From positions 1-64,000 of the forward strand of contig CANEVR010000005.1 in assembly GCA_947442505.1 (NCBI GenBank): a stretch of DNA of 64,000 nucleotides, read 5' to 3'. Under the pieces are notes generated by a model. The model worked only from the letters and a program-made list of their open reading frames with translations, did not search any database and had not been told where the DNA came from. Shown here in pieces: positions 1 through 8,304 of the stretch. A program made the translations under genes and the position numbers. This stretch comes from Flavobacteriales bacterium. GTDB lineage: Bacteria; Bacteroidota; Bacteroidia; Flavobacteriales_D; Sanyastnellaceae. Positions within the stretch are counted from its first letter, which is position 1. Each line of letters starts with the position of its first letter.

Positions 1-269
1 GGATTTTTCATTTTTGGTGGTTGCTGAACCTACACCGAAGGTGTGAGTGAAGCAAGTGCAAAAATGGAAATCACGCAGCGAAGCGGAGTGAGCACATTTC
101 TTCTGAAGCCTCCCCCCATTAGAGAAAAGCGAAGCTAATCTCTCCGTCTCCGCCAGATTAAATGTGATCATCCCAACAAATGTTGGGATTTTTCATTTTT
201 GGTGGTTGCTGAAACTACACCGAAGGTGTGAGTGAAGCAAGAGCACAAGTGGAAATCACGCAGCGAAGC
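1..269. repeat. 185-bp-period direct repeat (two copies)
   Basis: Bases 1-84 and 186-269 are near-identical without gaps at an offset of 185 bp. Both begin at the T-rich tail of a hairpin and contain a small ACACC-GAA-GGTGT stem. Between them lies a segment with TTAGAGA...TCTCTAA-like symmetry that ends in CTCCGCCA, resembling the 3' end of a serine tRNA without a complete tRNA body. I infer debris or duplicated trailer sequence from a tRNA-like locus to the left of the window. No protein-coding gene is seen in 1-341. Confidence 0.6.
170..201 (+). terminator. Rho-independent terminator inside the repeat
   Basis: A 9-bp perfect stem (ATCCCAACA / TGTTGGGAT, loop AA) is followed by TTTTTCATTTTT. 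The repeat copy at base 1 starts with the same T-rich tail, so the preceding copy probably also carries this hairpin. Confidence 0.6.
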
Positions 270-289
270 TGTCAAAAATCATGACCCTG

Positions 290-323
290 TTTGTACTATT
301 GAATTGCCCAAACATTATATTTA
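290..323 (+). promoter_or_regulatory. Possible Bacteroidota-type promoter for the 342 gene
   Basis: TTTG at 290-293 and TATATTTA at 316-323 resemble the TTG / TAnnTTTG elements with a 22-nt spacer. The last base of the -7 element is off consensus, so this is tentative. Confidence 0.3.
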
Positions 324-341
324 CTCCGTAAACAAAATAAC

Positions 342-2219
342 ATGAAGAAAATTTTATTCTTTTTAAGTGCCATTGTGATTGGCAGTTCCTCTTTTGGCCA
401 AAACAAACACATCATGAAGAAGGAGCATATGAGCCCCATGATGAGTCAGCGACAATCCTTTCATCCGACAACAGCTTCAGGCAACCGCGTTGTAGTCTTG
501 CAAGAAAACTTTGAAGGTGCAATGGATGCATTGCCTGCGGCGATTCCCAATACATGGATGACCAATATGGTGACTGACAATACTGATATCACTGAGACTG
601 CGGCATTTAAAATTTTTGATGCCGAAACAGCCAACACCGGCGGTTATTGGCCTGTTCCTGAAATCAGCATGACCAATGCCAACAAATTTGCGGCCGCCAA
701 CGACGATCCTGAACCATGTGACTGCGACTTGACCACCGCATGGCTAGAGACCCCCATATTAGACTTTACTGGATTATCCAACATGGCTTTATACTTTGAT
801 ATTTTTCACGACCAAAACTTTGGCGGAGGCGATGCTGAGGTTGCGGTTTCAACCGATGGCGGAGTTACATTCAGCGTTGTTCCAGTTGTATTAAATGACA
901 CTACTACAACTTTGAGTGTCGACGAGCAATTTTGGCAGAGTGTAATCATTCCTTTGTTTCAGTTTGACAACATGAGCAATATTCAAATTCGATTCCAATG
1001 GTCCGACAATGGAGGATGGGTATCAGGATTTGCGGTTGACAACATTGTTGTACAAGAAATGATGGCCAACGATTTGGTAGCGAATAAAGTTGTTTTTGGC
1101 AATTGGGACAACCCAACCGTTGAAGGTGGATTATTGGACTACAAACAAATTCCATTGAACCAAGTAAGCCCCATTCAGGTGACAGCAGTCATCGGTAATG
1201 GCGGCGTTAATGAAGCCCAAGCCGTTAATGTATTGTGCTCTGTGACTCAAAACTTGGTATTGGCTCAATCCTTTGGAAGTGCAAATAGTGTCATCATTCC
1301 AACTTTGGGCAAAGATACTTTGGTTGCTATTTCCACTTTCACACCCAATGAATTGGGGGATATCATGATTACCGCTACTCCAATTTCTGACTCTTTGGTT
1401 GATGAGAATCCGGCGAATAACATGGCAGTGAACAATATGGAAATTACCGAATTCGTTTACGGAAGAGACAATGGCGTTTGTCAATTGTTCTATGGCAATA
1501 GCACCAACTATGAATTCGCGAATTTGTATGATATTCAAGCTGAAGATCAATTTGGTGCCATCGAAGTGGCATTGCGATTTGCCGCTGGAGCAGAAGGAAG
1601 TTTGATTAAAGGGTTGATTTATGAATTTCAAGGTGTAGACGCTGTTGGTGCTCCAGTATTGGTTGATACAGGCTTTGAGACCATTGAGTATGCCGTCACT
1701 ACTGAAGATGATAACATTGCGGGTGAAAGTAAAATCATCACTTTACCGATCCTTGCCACAGGAGGCGCAACATTAGAAGCAGGTAAAACCTATTTGGTTT
1801 CAGTACTTTCTACTGCGGAGACAGACATTGCAGTATCCGGATTCAACACATGGCCTGGATCATGGTTTCACGATGGAACATCTTGGGGATGGACATACGG
1901 TATTCCCATGGTTCGTTTGAACTCAGATGAGAGTTTGGCTGTTGGTGTTGATGAGCTTACAGTTGCTGAAGTTACTCAAATGCAGGTTGTACCAAATCCT
2001 GCCGCAGATCATTCGCAAATTCAAATCCAAACCAATGCTGGAGGAACAGCTTCATTGCACATCTGCAATGCATTGGGGCAAACAGTAATGATCGACAATC
2101 GCTTAACGATTCAAAAAGGGCTAACACTGGTATCCTTGCCTCAAGGGATCAGCAATGGCCTTTACCATATCTCTATGGATTTCAACGGACAACAGATTAC
2201 ATCAACGTTTGTGAAGTAA
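342..2219 (+). CDS. T9SS-secreted protein with a choice-of-anchor/MAM-like domain
   Basis: This 625-aa protein starts with a clear signal peptide (MKKILFFLSAIVIGSSSFGQ). Residues about 50-240 (VLQENFEG..., LETPILDFTGLS..., ALYFDIFHDQ) look like the jelly-roll choice-of-anchor J/MAM-like domain common in secreted Bacteroidota proteins. The middle (about 250-370) is CARDB/Ig-like. The last 75 residues (VVPNPAADHS..., ISNGLYHISM...) form a type A T9SS sorting domain. It is therefore probably exported through the T9SS and placed on the surface or released. No catalytic motif was recognised. It is monocistronic and ends at a strong bidirectional terminator. Confidence 0.8.
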   Translation: MKKILFFLSAIVIGSSSFGQNKHIMKKEHMSPMMSQRQSFHPTTASGNRVVVLQENFEGAMDALPAAIPNTWMTNMVTDNTDITETAAFKIFDAETANTGGYWPVPEISMTNANKFAAANDDPEPCDCDLTTAWLETPILDFTGLSNMALYFDIFHDQNFGGGDAEVAVSTDGGVTFSVVPVVLNDTTTTLSVDEQFWQSVIIPLFQFDNMSNIQIRFQWSDNGGWVSGFAVDNIVVQEMMANDLVANKVVFGNWDNPTVEGGLLDYKQIPLNQVSPIQVTAVIGNGGVNEAQAVNVLCSVTQNLVLAQSFGSANSVIIPTLGKDTLVAISTFTPNELGDIMITATPISDSLVDENPANNMAVNNMEITEFVYGRDNGVCQLFYGNSTNYEFANLYDIQAEDQFGAIEVALRFAAGAEGSLIKGLIYEFQGVDAVGAPVLVDTGFETIEYAVTTEDDNIAGESKIITLPILATGGATLEAGKTYLVSVLSTAETDIAVSGFNTWPGSWFHDGTSWGWTYGIPMVRLNSDESLAVGVDELTVAEVTQMQVVPNPAADHSQIQIQTNAGGTASLHICNALGQTVMIDNRLTIQKGLTLVSLPQGISNGLYHISMDFNGQQITSTFVK

Positions 2220-2240
2220 TTAAAAAATATTTTGGAAAGA

Positions 2241-2275
2241 AAAAGGGTTGTGATAAAACACAACCCTTTTTTTAT
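2241..2275. terminator. Bidirectional terminator
   Basis: A 12-bp stem (2241-2252 with 2259-2270, AAAAGGGTTGTG / CACAACCCTTTT) is flanked by A- and T-runs. It sits between the convergent 342 gene and the PspC-like gene and can serve both. Confidence 0.85.
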
Positions 2276-2505
2276 TCAACCAATCTATTCTTCCATTGCC
2301 AAGGTTTGAAAATCACCTGGTGCCTTTTCCAAAACAACAACACCAGGTACAAACCAACAGGAGAGCCTACAGCCAAGAAGCTGAGGTAGATAAAACTTAA
2401 CCGAACATTCTTGACCTTCACGCCCATTTTATGGGCAATAGAGGCACAAACCCCAAAGGCATACTTCTCGAAAAAAGATGAAATTTTCTGCAACATGAGA
2501 TTCAT
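2272..2505 (-). CDS. PspC-like small membrane protein
   Basis: Small protein of 77 aa starting MNLMLQKISS. It has the PspC domain pattern: a short amphipathic start, then a hydrophobic span (LSFIYLSFLAVGSPVGLYLVLLFW) and a basic tail. The open frame extends 60 codons further upstream, but that stretch overlaps the DUF2851 gene and reads as unrelated sequence. The ATG at 2505 is preceded by a TTGAGGAAA ribosome-site-like sequence, so I chose it. It lies 20 bp downstream of the DUF2851 gene and is probably co-transcribed. PspC proteins act at the inner membrane in envelope stress; the role here is inferred. Confidence 0.7.
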   Translation of the reverse strand: MNLMLQKISSFFEKYAFGVCASIAHKMGVKVKNVRLSFIYLSFLAVGSPVGLYLVLLFWKRHQVIFKPWQWKNRLVE

Positions 2506-2525
2506 TTTCCTCAAAGATGCAACAA

Positions 2526-3470
2526 CTATTTTTGAAAAGCAAGTTCCCAAATGGGAATCGTATTCATGAAAATGCCCTCTTGGGCGGTGGAACTGAGTTG
2601 GACTGAAGACTTGTAAGCAAGTCTTTGACCGAATCGGTAATGACTTTCCCAATAGGACATTCCTTGTATTTGTTTCAAAATACACCGAAACGCATTGGGT
2701 TGATTGAGTAAAGTAGCATAACCGCTGCCTCTAAGCAAAAAGTGAAGATGAATCAATTGAGAAACCTTTAAACATTGACGAGATGGAATGTTAACCTTGT
2801 TGTTCCATGGCAACGGGGCCAATTGTTGGATGTTGGCCTCACTGAACGCAGTCTTCCAAGATTGATAAAATGGCAAATCAATGTCATCATTCAACTGACC
2901 CGCAACACCATGGAAAAGAATTGAAATATCTCTTGTGTTCAAATTTTGATTCCCAATAAGCGGTAGTAATAGAATGGCCAACAACTCCATGGCATCCCCT
3001 TGCACGTGTCTGCCCAATGCTCTTGCCAAATGGATAAAAGCCGCATTCTCAAAACCATAAAGATCAGCCCATTGATGTAGTCTTTGCCTTTTGTAATCTT
3101 GATTGAAAGTTATGGGATTCCGAACATTTACCTTTTCAAGTGGATATGACGTCCAATCCGACGGAGCTTGAATATGCAGCATGTTATCACGAATTACGAC
3201 ATTGCAATCTGAGACAAAATGAATGGCCACATGATCAAAAGCTGGATCCTTATGATGACCATGTTTGAACCAATCTGAAGATTTGGTATGAATCTCAACA
3301 TCGCCAACGCTTATCACATCATTAATGGCGTATTGTACCATTTTGAAATCTGGACCTGAGTACATGTTCCATGTTCCTGAATTCAAGAAATCAATTCTTT
3401 TACCACAAAGCGACGAAAATGACATTTGGGTTGCGTATTGATAAAAGAAAAGTTGAAGATTGATTTCCAT
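2526..3470 (-). CDS. DUF2851 family protein
   Basis: A 314-aa protein matching the Bacteroidota-specific DUF2851 family: GTWNMYSGPDFKMVQYAIND, GDVEIHTKSSDWFKHGHHKD and DHVAIHFVSD are the family's conserved N-terminal blocks. Family members are often longer (around 400 aa), so this one is on the short side. There is no signal peptide, which fits a cytoplasmic protein. The function is unknown. It is followed at 20 bp by the PspC-like gene. Its ATG at 3470 is divergent from the PNGase F-like gene at 3521, and the 50-bp gap must hold promoters for both. Confidence 0.8.
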   Translation of the reverse strand: MEINLQLFFYQYATQMSFSSLCGKRIDFLNSGTWNMYSGPDFKMVQYAINDVISVGDVEIHTKSSDWFKHGHHKDPAFDHVAIHFVSDCNVVIRDNMLHIQAPSDWTSYPLEKVNVRNPITFNQDYKRQRLHQWADLYGFENAAFIHLARALGRHVQGDAMELLAILLLPLIGNQNLNTRDISILFHGVAGQLNDDIDLPFYQSWKTAFSEANIQQLAPLPWNNKVNIPSRQCLKVSQLIHLHFLLRGSGYATLLNQPNAFRCILKQIQGMSYWESHYRFGQRLAYKSSVQLSSTAQEGIFMNTIPIWELAFQK

Positions 3471-3520
3471 GGTGATGCCATAAATTTCCTATTTTAACGC
3501 ATTATTTATTCCTATAATTT

Positions 3521-6500
3521 ATGCGCAACGGTTATTCACTTTTTGTTGTATGGAGCATTTGTATGCTTTTACCATTTATTCATTCCAATCAATCTTTGGG
3601 TCAAGCCGGAGACACCACTGTTGTGCAAACTTTCACATTTGATGCCCAGAACAATCCGCAAACCGCTTATGACAGTCCTGGAAGAAGATGGTTTAACTTC
3701 CCAGCCTCTAACAATGGAAAAACATATCAAAAGATCTTGATGCTTCATACATTGAAATGTTTTTCAGATGGCACAGCTGGAGGATTGGGGTATCCGTGCG
3801 GAGAATGGGATTACCTAACCTACAATTACTTGTTTGAGAATACGGGGAATTTGGACTCCAACCTTTTGTCTCATCCGCATTACCTCTTGAATAATCAAAA
3901 TTTTGTAGCCACTGAATTCCAGTTTTTACCCACTTACTCCTATGTCCCCTATTCAGCCATTAATAGTTACAACGAAAACTGGTTAAACTTTAGTACAACA
4001 GCTCTCAATGAAAATGTAAGTTCAGCATTGAGCGCACTGGGAAATGGAAGAAGACAATTGAGTCAATTTATCATACCTGCCTCTCAACTCTCCAATTCCG
4101 GATTAGTAGCAGGATTTCTTCAAGGTATGTCCTGGTCACAGGACTTCTCGGAGAAAATGTTGTTTGAAGCTTCCATCTCCTTGGGCGCCACCAATGTAGC
4201 TCAATTGACTGGTAATTACAACGGGTTAATGACCGAAGTATATCACAACAATTTGGATTTGAGTGCTGGTAGTCAGATGTACTTGGTATTCAACACTCCC
4301 TATTATTGGGATGGTGTTTCTAATCTTGTTGTATCCTTTTACCATACTTATGCTTCCAATTCGACAATAGGTATTGATGCTATTGTCAACAACATGATTG
4401 AAGGACAAACCTCCATTAACGATCATTTCTTGAGATTGGACGGCGATGACAAAATTGAGATCCCAGCAGCGGCCTTTTCTAATCTGAGCGATGAAGTGAC
4501 CATCTCTTTTTGGTTGCGCGGCAATGCCGATTTTCAGCCTGAAAATGGCACTTGCTTTGAAGCGAAAAACGCCAATAATCAAAGGATATTGAATACTCAC
4601 ATACCTTGGAGTAATTCTCGTGCCTATTGGGATGCTGGTTTCTCAGGAAGCTATGATAGAATTGACAAAGCAGCCAACCCTGAAGATTATGAGGGCATTT
4701 GGAACCACTGGAGTTTTGTCAAAAACAACAACACAGGAGAAATGAAAATATACTTGAATGGCGTTCTTTGGCATTCTGGGACCAATCTAACCAAAAGCAT
4801 GGCCGGGATTGTGCAGTTCAGTATTGGATCCGCTTGCACTTGGAGCAATTACTACCGCGGAGACATGGATGACTTCCAAATATTTGGGGCTGCGCTTGAT
4901 GGAGCCACCATTCAAAGTTGGATGAACCAAAAAGTTAGCATGGATCACCCCAACTACAATGATCTATTGGTCTATTATGACTTTGACCATTTTGAAAACA
5001 CAGTGACTGATCAGTCACCCAACGGGCATGATGGCATTGTGCAAGGCAATCCAGAATTTGTATTGTTTGACAAATCAGAAATTTTTAAAAACTTTGAAAA
5101 TATTCAATTTCCCGCACTCACTTTTTATTCTGGAATAGGAGATGCCATGAATGACACAACTGAACAATACATTCCCTATGAACAATCCCCTGACTATCTG
5201 ACCAGCTTTGTTATCAATAACCATGCAGTTCAAATAGAGGGTTCTACAGCTTTATACACGCAGCCCTACTCCTACTATTACGATATGAACGGCAACATTA
5301 TTGACTCATTGGCCAATTCATTAACAGCCCTCAGCAATGATACGTTGTGGTATTATAGTGCCCCTGCAGAAGTCATCAATCGATACGAGCTCGGTCGATA
5401 CATTACTCCTTACGGAATCAATTTGGATTTGCAAGATGGTTGGACTTGGATTTTTGATGTAACAGATTTTGCTCCGTTGTTGCGTGACTCTGTGCAGTTG
5501 GAGGCCGGCAATTGGCAAGAATTGTTGGATCTTAAGTTCCTGTTTATCGAAGGGCCAGAAGCCCGACACGTCACAAGATTGCAGAATGTTTGGCAAGGCA
5601 ACTGGGGATTAAGCAATTTTGACAACTACGTTACAACGAAAAACATTTCACTGAACCCAAATGAGAGCGCTGTCAAATTGAGAACAACATTGACTGGACA
5701 TGGCTTTGGTAATGATGCCAACAATTGTGGAGAATTTTGTTACAATACCCATTATTTAAAGGTCAACGGACAAAATCAATTCCAATGGGAAATCATGGAA
5801 GAGTGCGACCAGAATCCATTGTATCCCCAGGGTGGCACTTGGATTTATGCGCGTGCAGGTTGGTGCCCAGGAAAAGAAGGAACCACAAAAGAATTTGAAC
5901 TGACCCCTTTCTTACAAAATGGAAATGTTGATGTCGATTATGACATCACTTATGACCCCTTTGGCAATTATGTCACCGAAAGTCAGGCTGTTTTCTACGG
6001 TCCTAATCTCCAGGGCAATGACGCTTCATTGGAGAGCATTCTTTCGCCCAGCACCACCAAAATATACAGCCGTTGGAACCCCATTTGCGACAACGCACAT
6101 GTTGTCATAAAGAACAAAGGCGAAAACAATATTCAAAGTCTCACTTTCCAATACGGATTCAGTGGTTCAGGAATTACAGAAATCTTTGAATGGACCGGTA
6201 ATCTAGCCTTTGATGAGCGTGCAGATGTTTTACTTCCTTTTGAGAATAGTCAATTGTGGAATTTGACACCAGGAGAGCAACAAGGTTTCTTTGTTAACAT
6301 TGTTCAGAGCGGTGACGAGAACGAAAGCAACAACCATGGATACTCCGCATTTTTTGCTCCACCTGTTTACACCTACTTGCCCAATACAGATGACAATCGA
6401 TTGATCATTTACATGCGCACCAATGCTGCATACAATGAATCCTCTTATCAATTGAAAGATATTGATGGCAACGTCATATTTGAGCGCAGTGGATTTGACA

Positions 6501-6982
6501 CTCCCAATTTTACTTACAAGGATACATTGCGATTGAACGCAGGTTGTTATACTTTTCATTTGAAGGACAGCGATGGAGATGGATTGAATTTCTTTGCCAA
6601 CAATGACGGCAACGGTTATTCTAAATTTGACCGTGTCTCAGGAGGAGACTTTATGATGTTTGAACGGGACTTTGGAGAAGACATTGTTCATTCTTTCAGA
6701 TTTGAAACCGATTTGATTCATGTAGATGAGGTAATGAAGGATTACTTTCCGATGCAAGTATTTCCAAATCCTGCGCAAGATCATTTTGAAATCAATTGGC
6801 CCATTCAAACAATTGATGCGCTCATGGTTGTATATGATGGTCAAGGGAAAATAATGATGAGAAAAGTAATACCAGCCGGAGCGCAGCGTGAAACATTGGA
6901 CATCAACTGGTCGCCTGGATTGTATGTGATTCAATTCCATTTGGGTGAAAAAACACATTACCGAAGATTGATTATAGAGTAA
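3521..6982 (+). CDS. PNGase F-like secreted deglycosylase with inserted LamG domain and T9SS signal
   Basis: This is an 1153-aa protein with a signal peptide ending near residue 28. Residues 30-290 resemble the first PNGase F jelly-roll domain, with CGEWDY (C93-D97) in the spacing of the Cys56/Asp60 active-site segment. Residues about 304-513 form a LamG/concanavalin-like domain (HFLRLDGDDKIEIP..., YLNGVLWHSG). The second PNGase F domain (about 600-840) contains NNCGEFC (C736-E738-C740), matching Cys204-Glu206-Cys208, then NPLYPQGGTWIYARAGWCPG. Asp60 and Glu206 are key residues of peptide-N4-(N-acetylglucosaminyl)asparagine amidase, so removal of N-glycans from glycoproteins is plausible. The C-terminus (FPNPAQDHFEINW..., YRRLIIE) is a T9SS sorting domain. 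Several related Bacteroidota proteins are uncharacterised, so the activity is inferred. Confidence 0.75.
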   Translation: MRNGYSLFVVWSICMLLPFIHSNQSLGQAGDTTVVQTFTFDAQNNPQTAYDSPGRRWFNFPASNNGKTYQKILMLHTLKCFSDGTAGGLGYPCGEWDYLTYNYLFENTGNLDSNLLSHPHYLLNNQNFVATEFQFLPTYSYVPYSAINSYNENWLNFSTTALNENVSSALSALGNGRRQLSQFIIPASQLSNSGLVAGFLQGMSWSQDFSEKMLFEASISLGATNVAQLTGNYNGLMTEVYHNNLDLSAGSQMYLVFNTPYYWDGVSNLVVSFYHTYASNSTIGIDAIVNNMIEGQTSINDHFLRLDGDDKIEIPAAAFSNLSDEVTISFWLRGNADFQPENGTCFEAKNANNQRILNTHIPWSNSRAYWDAGFSGSYDRIDKAANPEDYEGIWNHWSFVKNNNTGEMKIYLNGVLWHSGTNLTKSMAGIVQFSIGSACTWSNYYRGDMDDFQIFGAALDGATIQSWMNQKVSMDHPNYNDLLVYYDFDHFENTVTDQSPNGHDGIVQGNPEFVLFDKSEIFKNFENIQFPALTFYSGIGDAMNDTTEQYIPYEQSPDYLTSFVINNHAVQIEGSTALYTQPYSYYYDMNGNIIDSLANSLTALSNDTLWYYSAPAEVINRYELGRYITPYGINLDLQDGWTWIFDVTDFAPLLRDSVQLEAGNWQELLDLKFLFIEGPEARHVTRLQNVWQGNWGLSNFDNYVTTKNISLNPNESAVKLRTTLTGHGFGNDANNCGEFCYNTHYLKVNGQNQFQWEIMEECDQNPLYPQGGTWIYARAGWCPGKEGTTKEFELTPFLQNGNVDVDYDITYDPFGNYVTESQAVFYGPNLQGNDASLESILSPSTTKIYSRWNPICDNAHVVIKNKGENNIQSLTFQYGFSGSGITEIFEWTGNLAFDERADVLLPFENSQLWNLTPGEQQGFFVNIVQSGDENESNNHGYSAFFAPPVYTYLPNTDDNRLIIYMRTNAAYNESSYQLKDIDGNVIFERSGFDTPNFTYKDTLRLNAGCYTFHLKDSDGDGLNFFANNDGNGYSKFDRVSGGDFMMFERDFGEDIVHSFRFETDLIHVDEVMKDYFPMQVFPNPAQDHFEINWPIQTIDALMVVYDGQGKIMMRKVIPAGAQRETLDINWSPGLYVIQFHLGEKTHYRRLIIE

Positions 6983-7012
6983 AAGAAAGGCTCCCAAATG
7001 GGAGCCTTTCTT
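6983..7012. terminator. Strong hairpin terminator
   Basis: A 13-bp perfect stem (6983-6995 with 7000-7012, AAGAAAGGCTCCC / GGGAGCCTTTCTT, loop AAAT) lies directly after the stop codon at 6982. Confidence 0.85.
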
Positions 7013-7030
7013 ATTGATGTTCGATTTGAA

Positions 7031-7100
7031 TTAAACTCGAAACCCAATTGAATAGGCAATGCTTTTTGATTGACAATTATACCAAAATTGTTCACTGGAC
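7031..7100 (-). pseudogene. Possible C-terminal remnant of an outer-membrane protein
   Basis: On the minus strand, after the pirin stop and in another frame, about 22 codons read ESSEQFWYNC...SIAYSIGFRV and then stop. That ending is typical of a Bacteroidota outer-membrane beta-barrel. An in-frame TGA lies just upstream and no longer reading frame supports it. It may be the eroded tail of a lost gene or chance. Confidence 0.25.
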
Positions 7101-7838
7101 TCAAATCGTCAATGGCACTTCCATCACTAGGAGTTCAGCATCATGACTGGACTCAACAACAAACTGATCTTGATTCCATGCTCCAAGTCCATCACGACTC
7201 TTTAATACCTTTCCGTTTACAACAACCTCACCACTCAGTACAAAGAAATAAACTCCATTGCCGGCCTTTTTCAAATTGTAATTTAAAACTTTACTTGAAT
7301 CCAAATTTGTAAGATGAAACCAAGCATCTTGGTGAATCCACACCCCAGCATCGTCTGGATTGGGGGACAATATTTGTTGCCATTGATTGAGACGTTCTTC
7401 TTTTTTCAACGTCAATTGATCATAACGTGGCTGAACATTTTTCTTGTTCGGAAAAATCCAAATTTGTAAAAAACGACAATCTGCGTTTTGATCGTTATTG
7501 AACTCACTATGCTGAATTCCAGTGCCAGCGCTCATGACTTGAATATCTCCTTCGGCAATGATGGCGGTGTTACCCATGCTGTCCTTGTGTTTGAGGGCTC
7601 CCTCCAAAGGAATACTCACAATTTCCATGTTGTCATGGGGGTGGGTTCCAAAACCTGTACCACCCAAAATGTGGTCATCATTCAAGACCCGTAAAACCCC
7701 AAAGTGCATGCGCTCTGGGTTGTAATATTGGGCAAAACTAAAAGTGTGTCTAGACTTTAGCCAGCCGTGATCGGCCCTTCCTCTAGAATCTGCTTCATGA
7801 AAAACGAAATGTTCTTCCATCATATTTGCGGTTATCAT
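7101..7838 (-). CDS. Pirin family protein
   Basis: A 245-aa bicupin protein of the pirin/YhhW type. The N-terminal cupin carries the metal-ligand pattern (GFGTHPHDNMEIVS with H-x-H and E, then GTGIQHSEFN with a further H). The second cupin (ILSPNPDDAGVWIHQDAWFHL...) is less conserved, as usual for bacterial pirins, some of which have quercetinase activity. It is cytoplasmic, with no signal peptide. The start could be the ATG at 7838 or the MM pair six codons in; nothing in the upstream sequence decides it. It stands alone between the PNGase F-like gene and the S4-protein gene. Confidence 0.85.
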   Translation of the reverse strand: MITANMMEEHFVFHEADSRGRADHGWLKSRHTFSFAQYYNPERMHFGVLRVLNDDHILGGTGFGTHPHDNMEIVSIPLEGALKHKDSMGNTAIIAEGDIQVMSAGTGIQHSEFNNDQNADCRFLQIWIFPNKKNVQPRYDQLTLKKEERLNQWQQILSPNPDDAGVWIHQDAWFHLTNLDSSKVLNYNLKKAGNGVYFFVLSGEVVVNGKVLKSRDGLGAWNQDQFVVESSHDAELLVMEVPLTI

Positions 7839-7908
7839 TAAATAATTGAATCCAATATTGAAAACGGCCGACTAAGGCTAAGGCGAATGGAATGTAGCAA
7901 GATGTCAT

Positions 7909-8304
7909 TCATGATTCTCCCTCCAAATCCTCCTCATCAAACCAATCCATGAATGTGTCCATTTCTCTTCGGTCTTTTTTGGTTGGTCTTCCCGTTCCTC
8001 TATCTCGTGTTAACTTCAATTGCTCTTGAAGCAGCAACCACTTTTTTCTTTCTTCTTCACTGGTGGTATCCTGCATGTATGCGCTGACCAACTTGGCTCC
8101 TTGACGCGCTTTTGGAAAAGCCAATACTTTATATGAAAATAAGACAGGACCTCGCTTGATTTGAAACTCCTCCCCTATTTTGAGTTCTTTGGCTGGCTTT
8201 AATGCTTCACCGTGGCACAGCACCTTACCTAGCTTTACTTGCTCTGTAGCCAAAGAACGCGTTTTGAATAAACGCACACACCAAAGAAATTTATCGATAC
8301 GCAT
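7909..8304 (-). CDS. S4-domain RNA-binding protein, Hsp15-like
   Basis: A 131-aa protein beginning MRIDKFLWCVRLFKTRSLAT, the hallmark of the Hsp15/S4 family (S4 domain over about residues 1-65), followed by a basic tail (TGRPTKKDRREMD). E. coli Hsp15 binds free 50S subunits carrying a stalled peptidyl-tRNA; a ribosome-rescue role here is inferred from that family. Its ATG overlaps the TAA of the upstream TonB-receptor gene by one base (TAATG), so translation is probably coupled. Confidence 0.85.
   Translation of the reverse strand: MRIDKFLWCVRLFKTRSLATEQVKLGKVLCHGEALKPAKELKIGEEFQIKRGPVLFSYKVLAFPKARQGAKLVSAYMQDTTSEEERKKWLLLQEQLKLTRDRGTGRPTKKDRREMDTFMDWFDEEDLEGES

Noticed and set aside
90-160. 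Complete tRNA-Ser gene
   Set aside because: Only a CTCCGCCA-like 3' end is present; no acceptor 5' strand, anticodon arm or GGTTCRA T-loop precedes it.
1131-1631. 166-codon open frame on the minus strand
   Set aside because: It lies wholly antisense to the well-supported T9SS gene at 342-2219 and has no family features.
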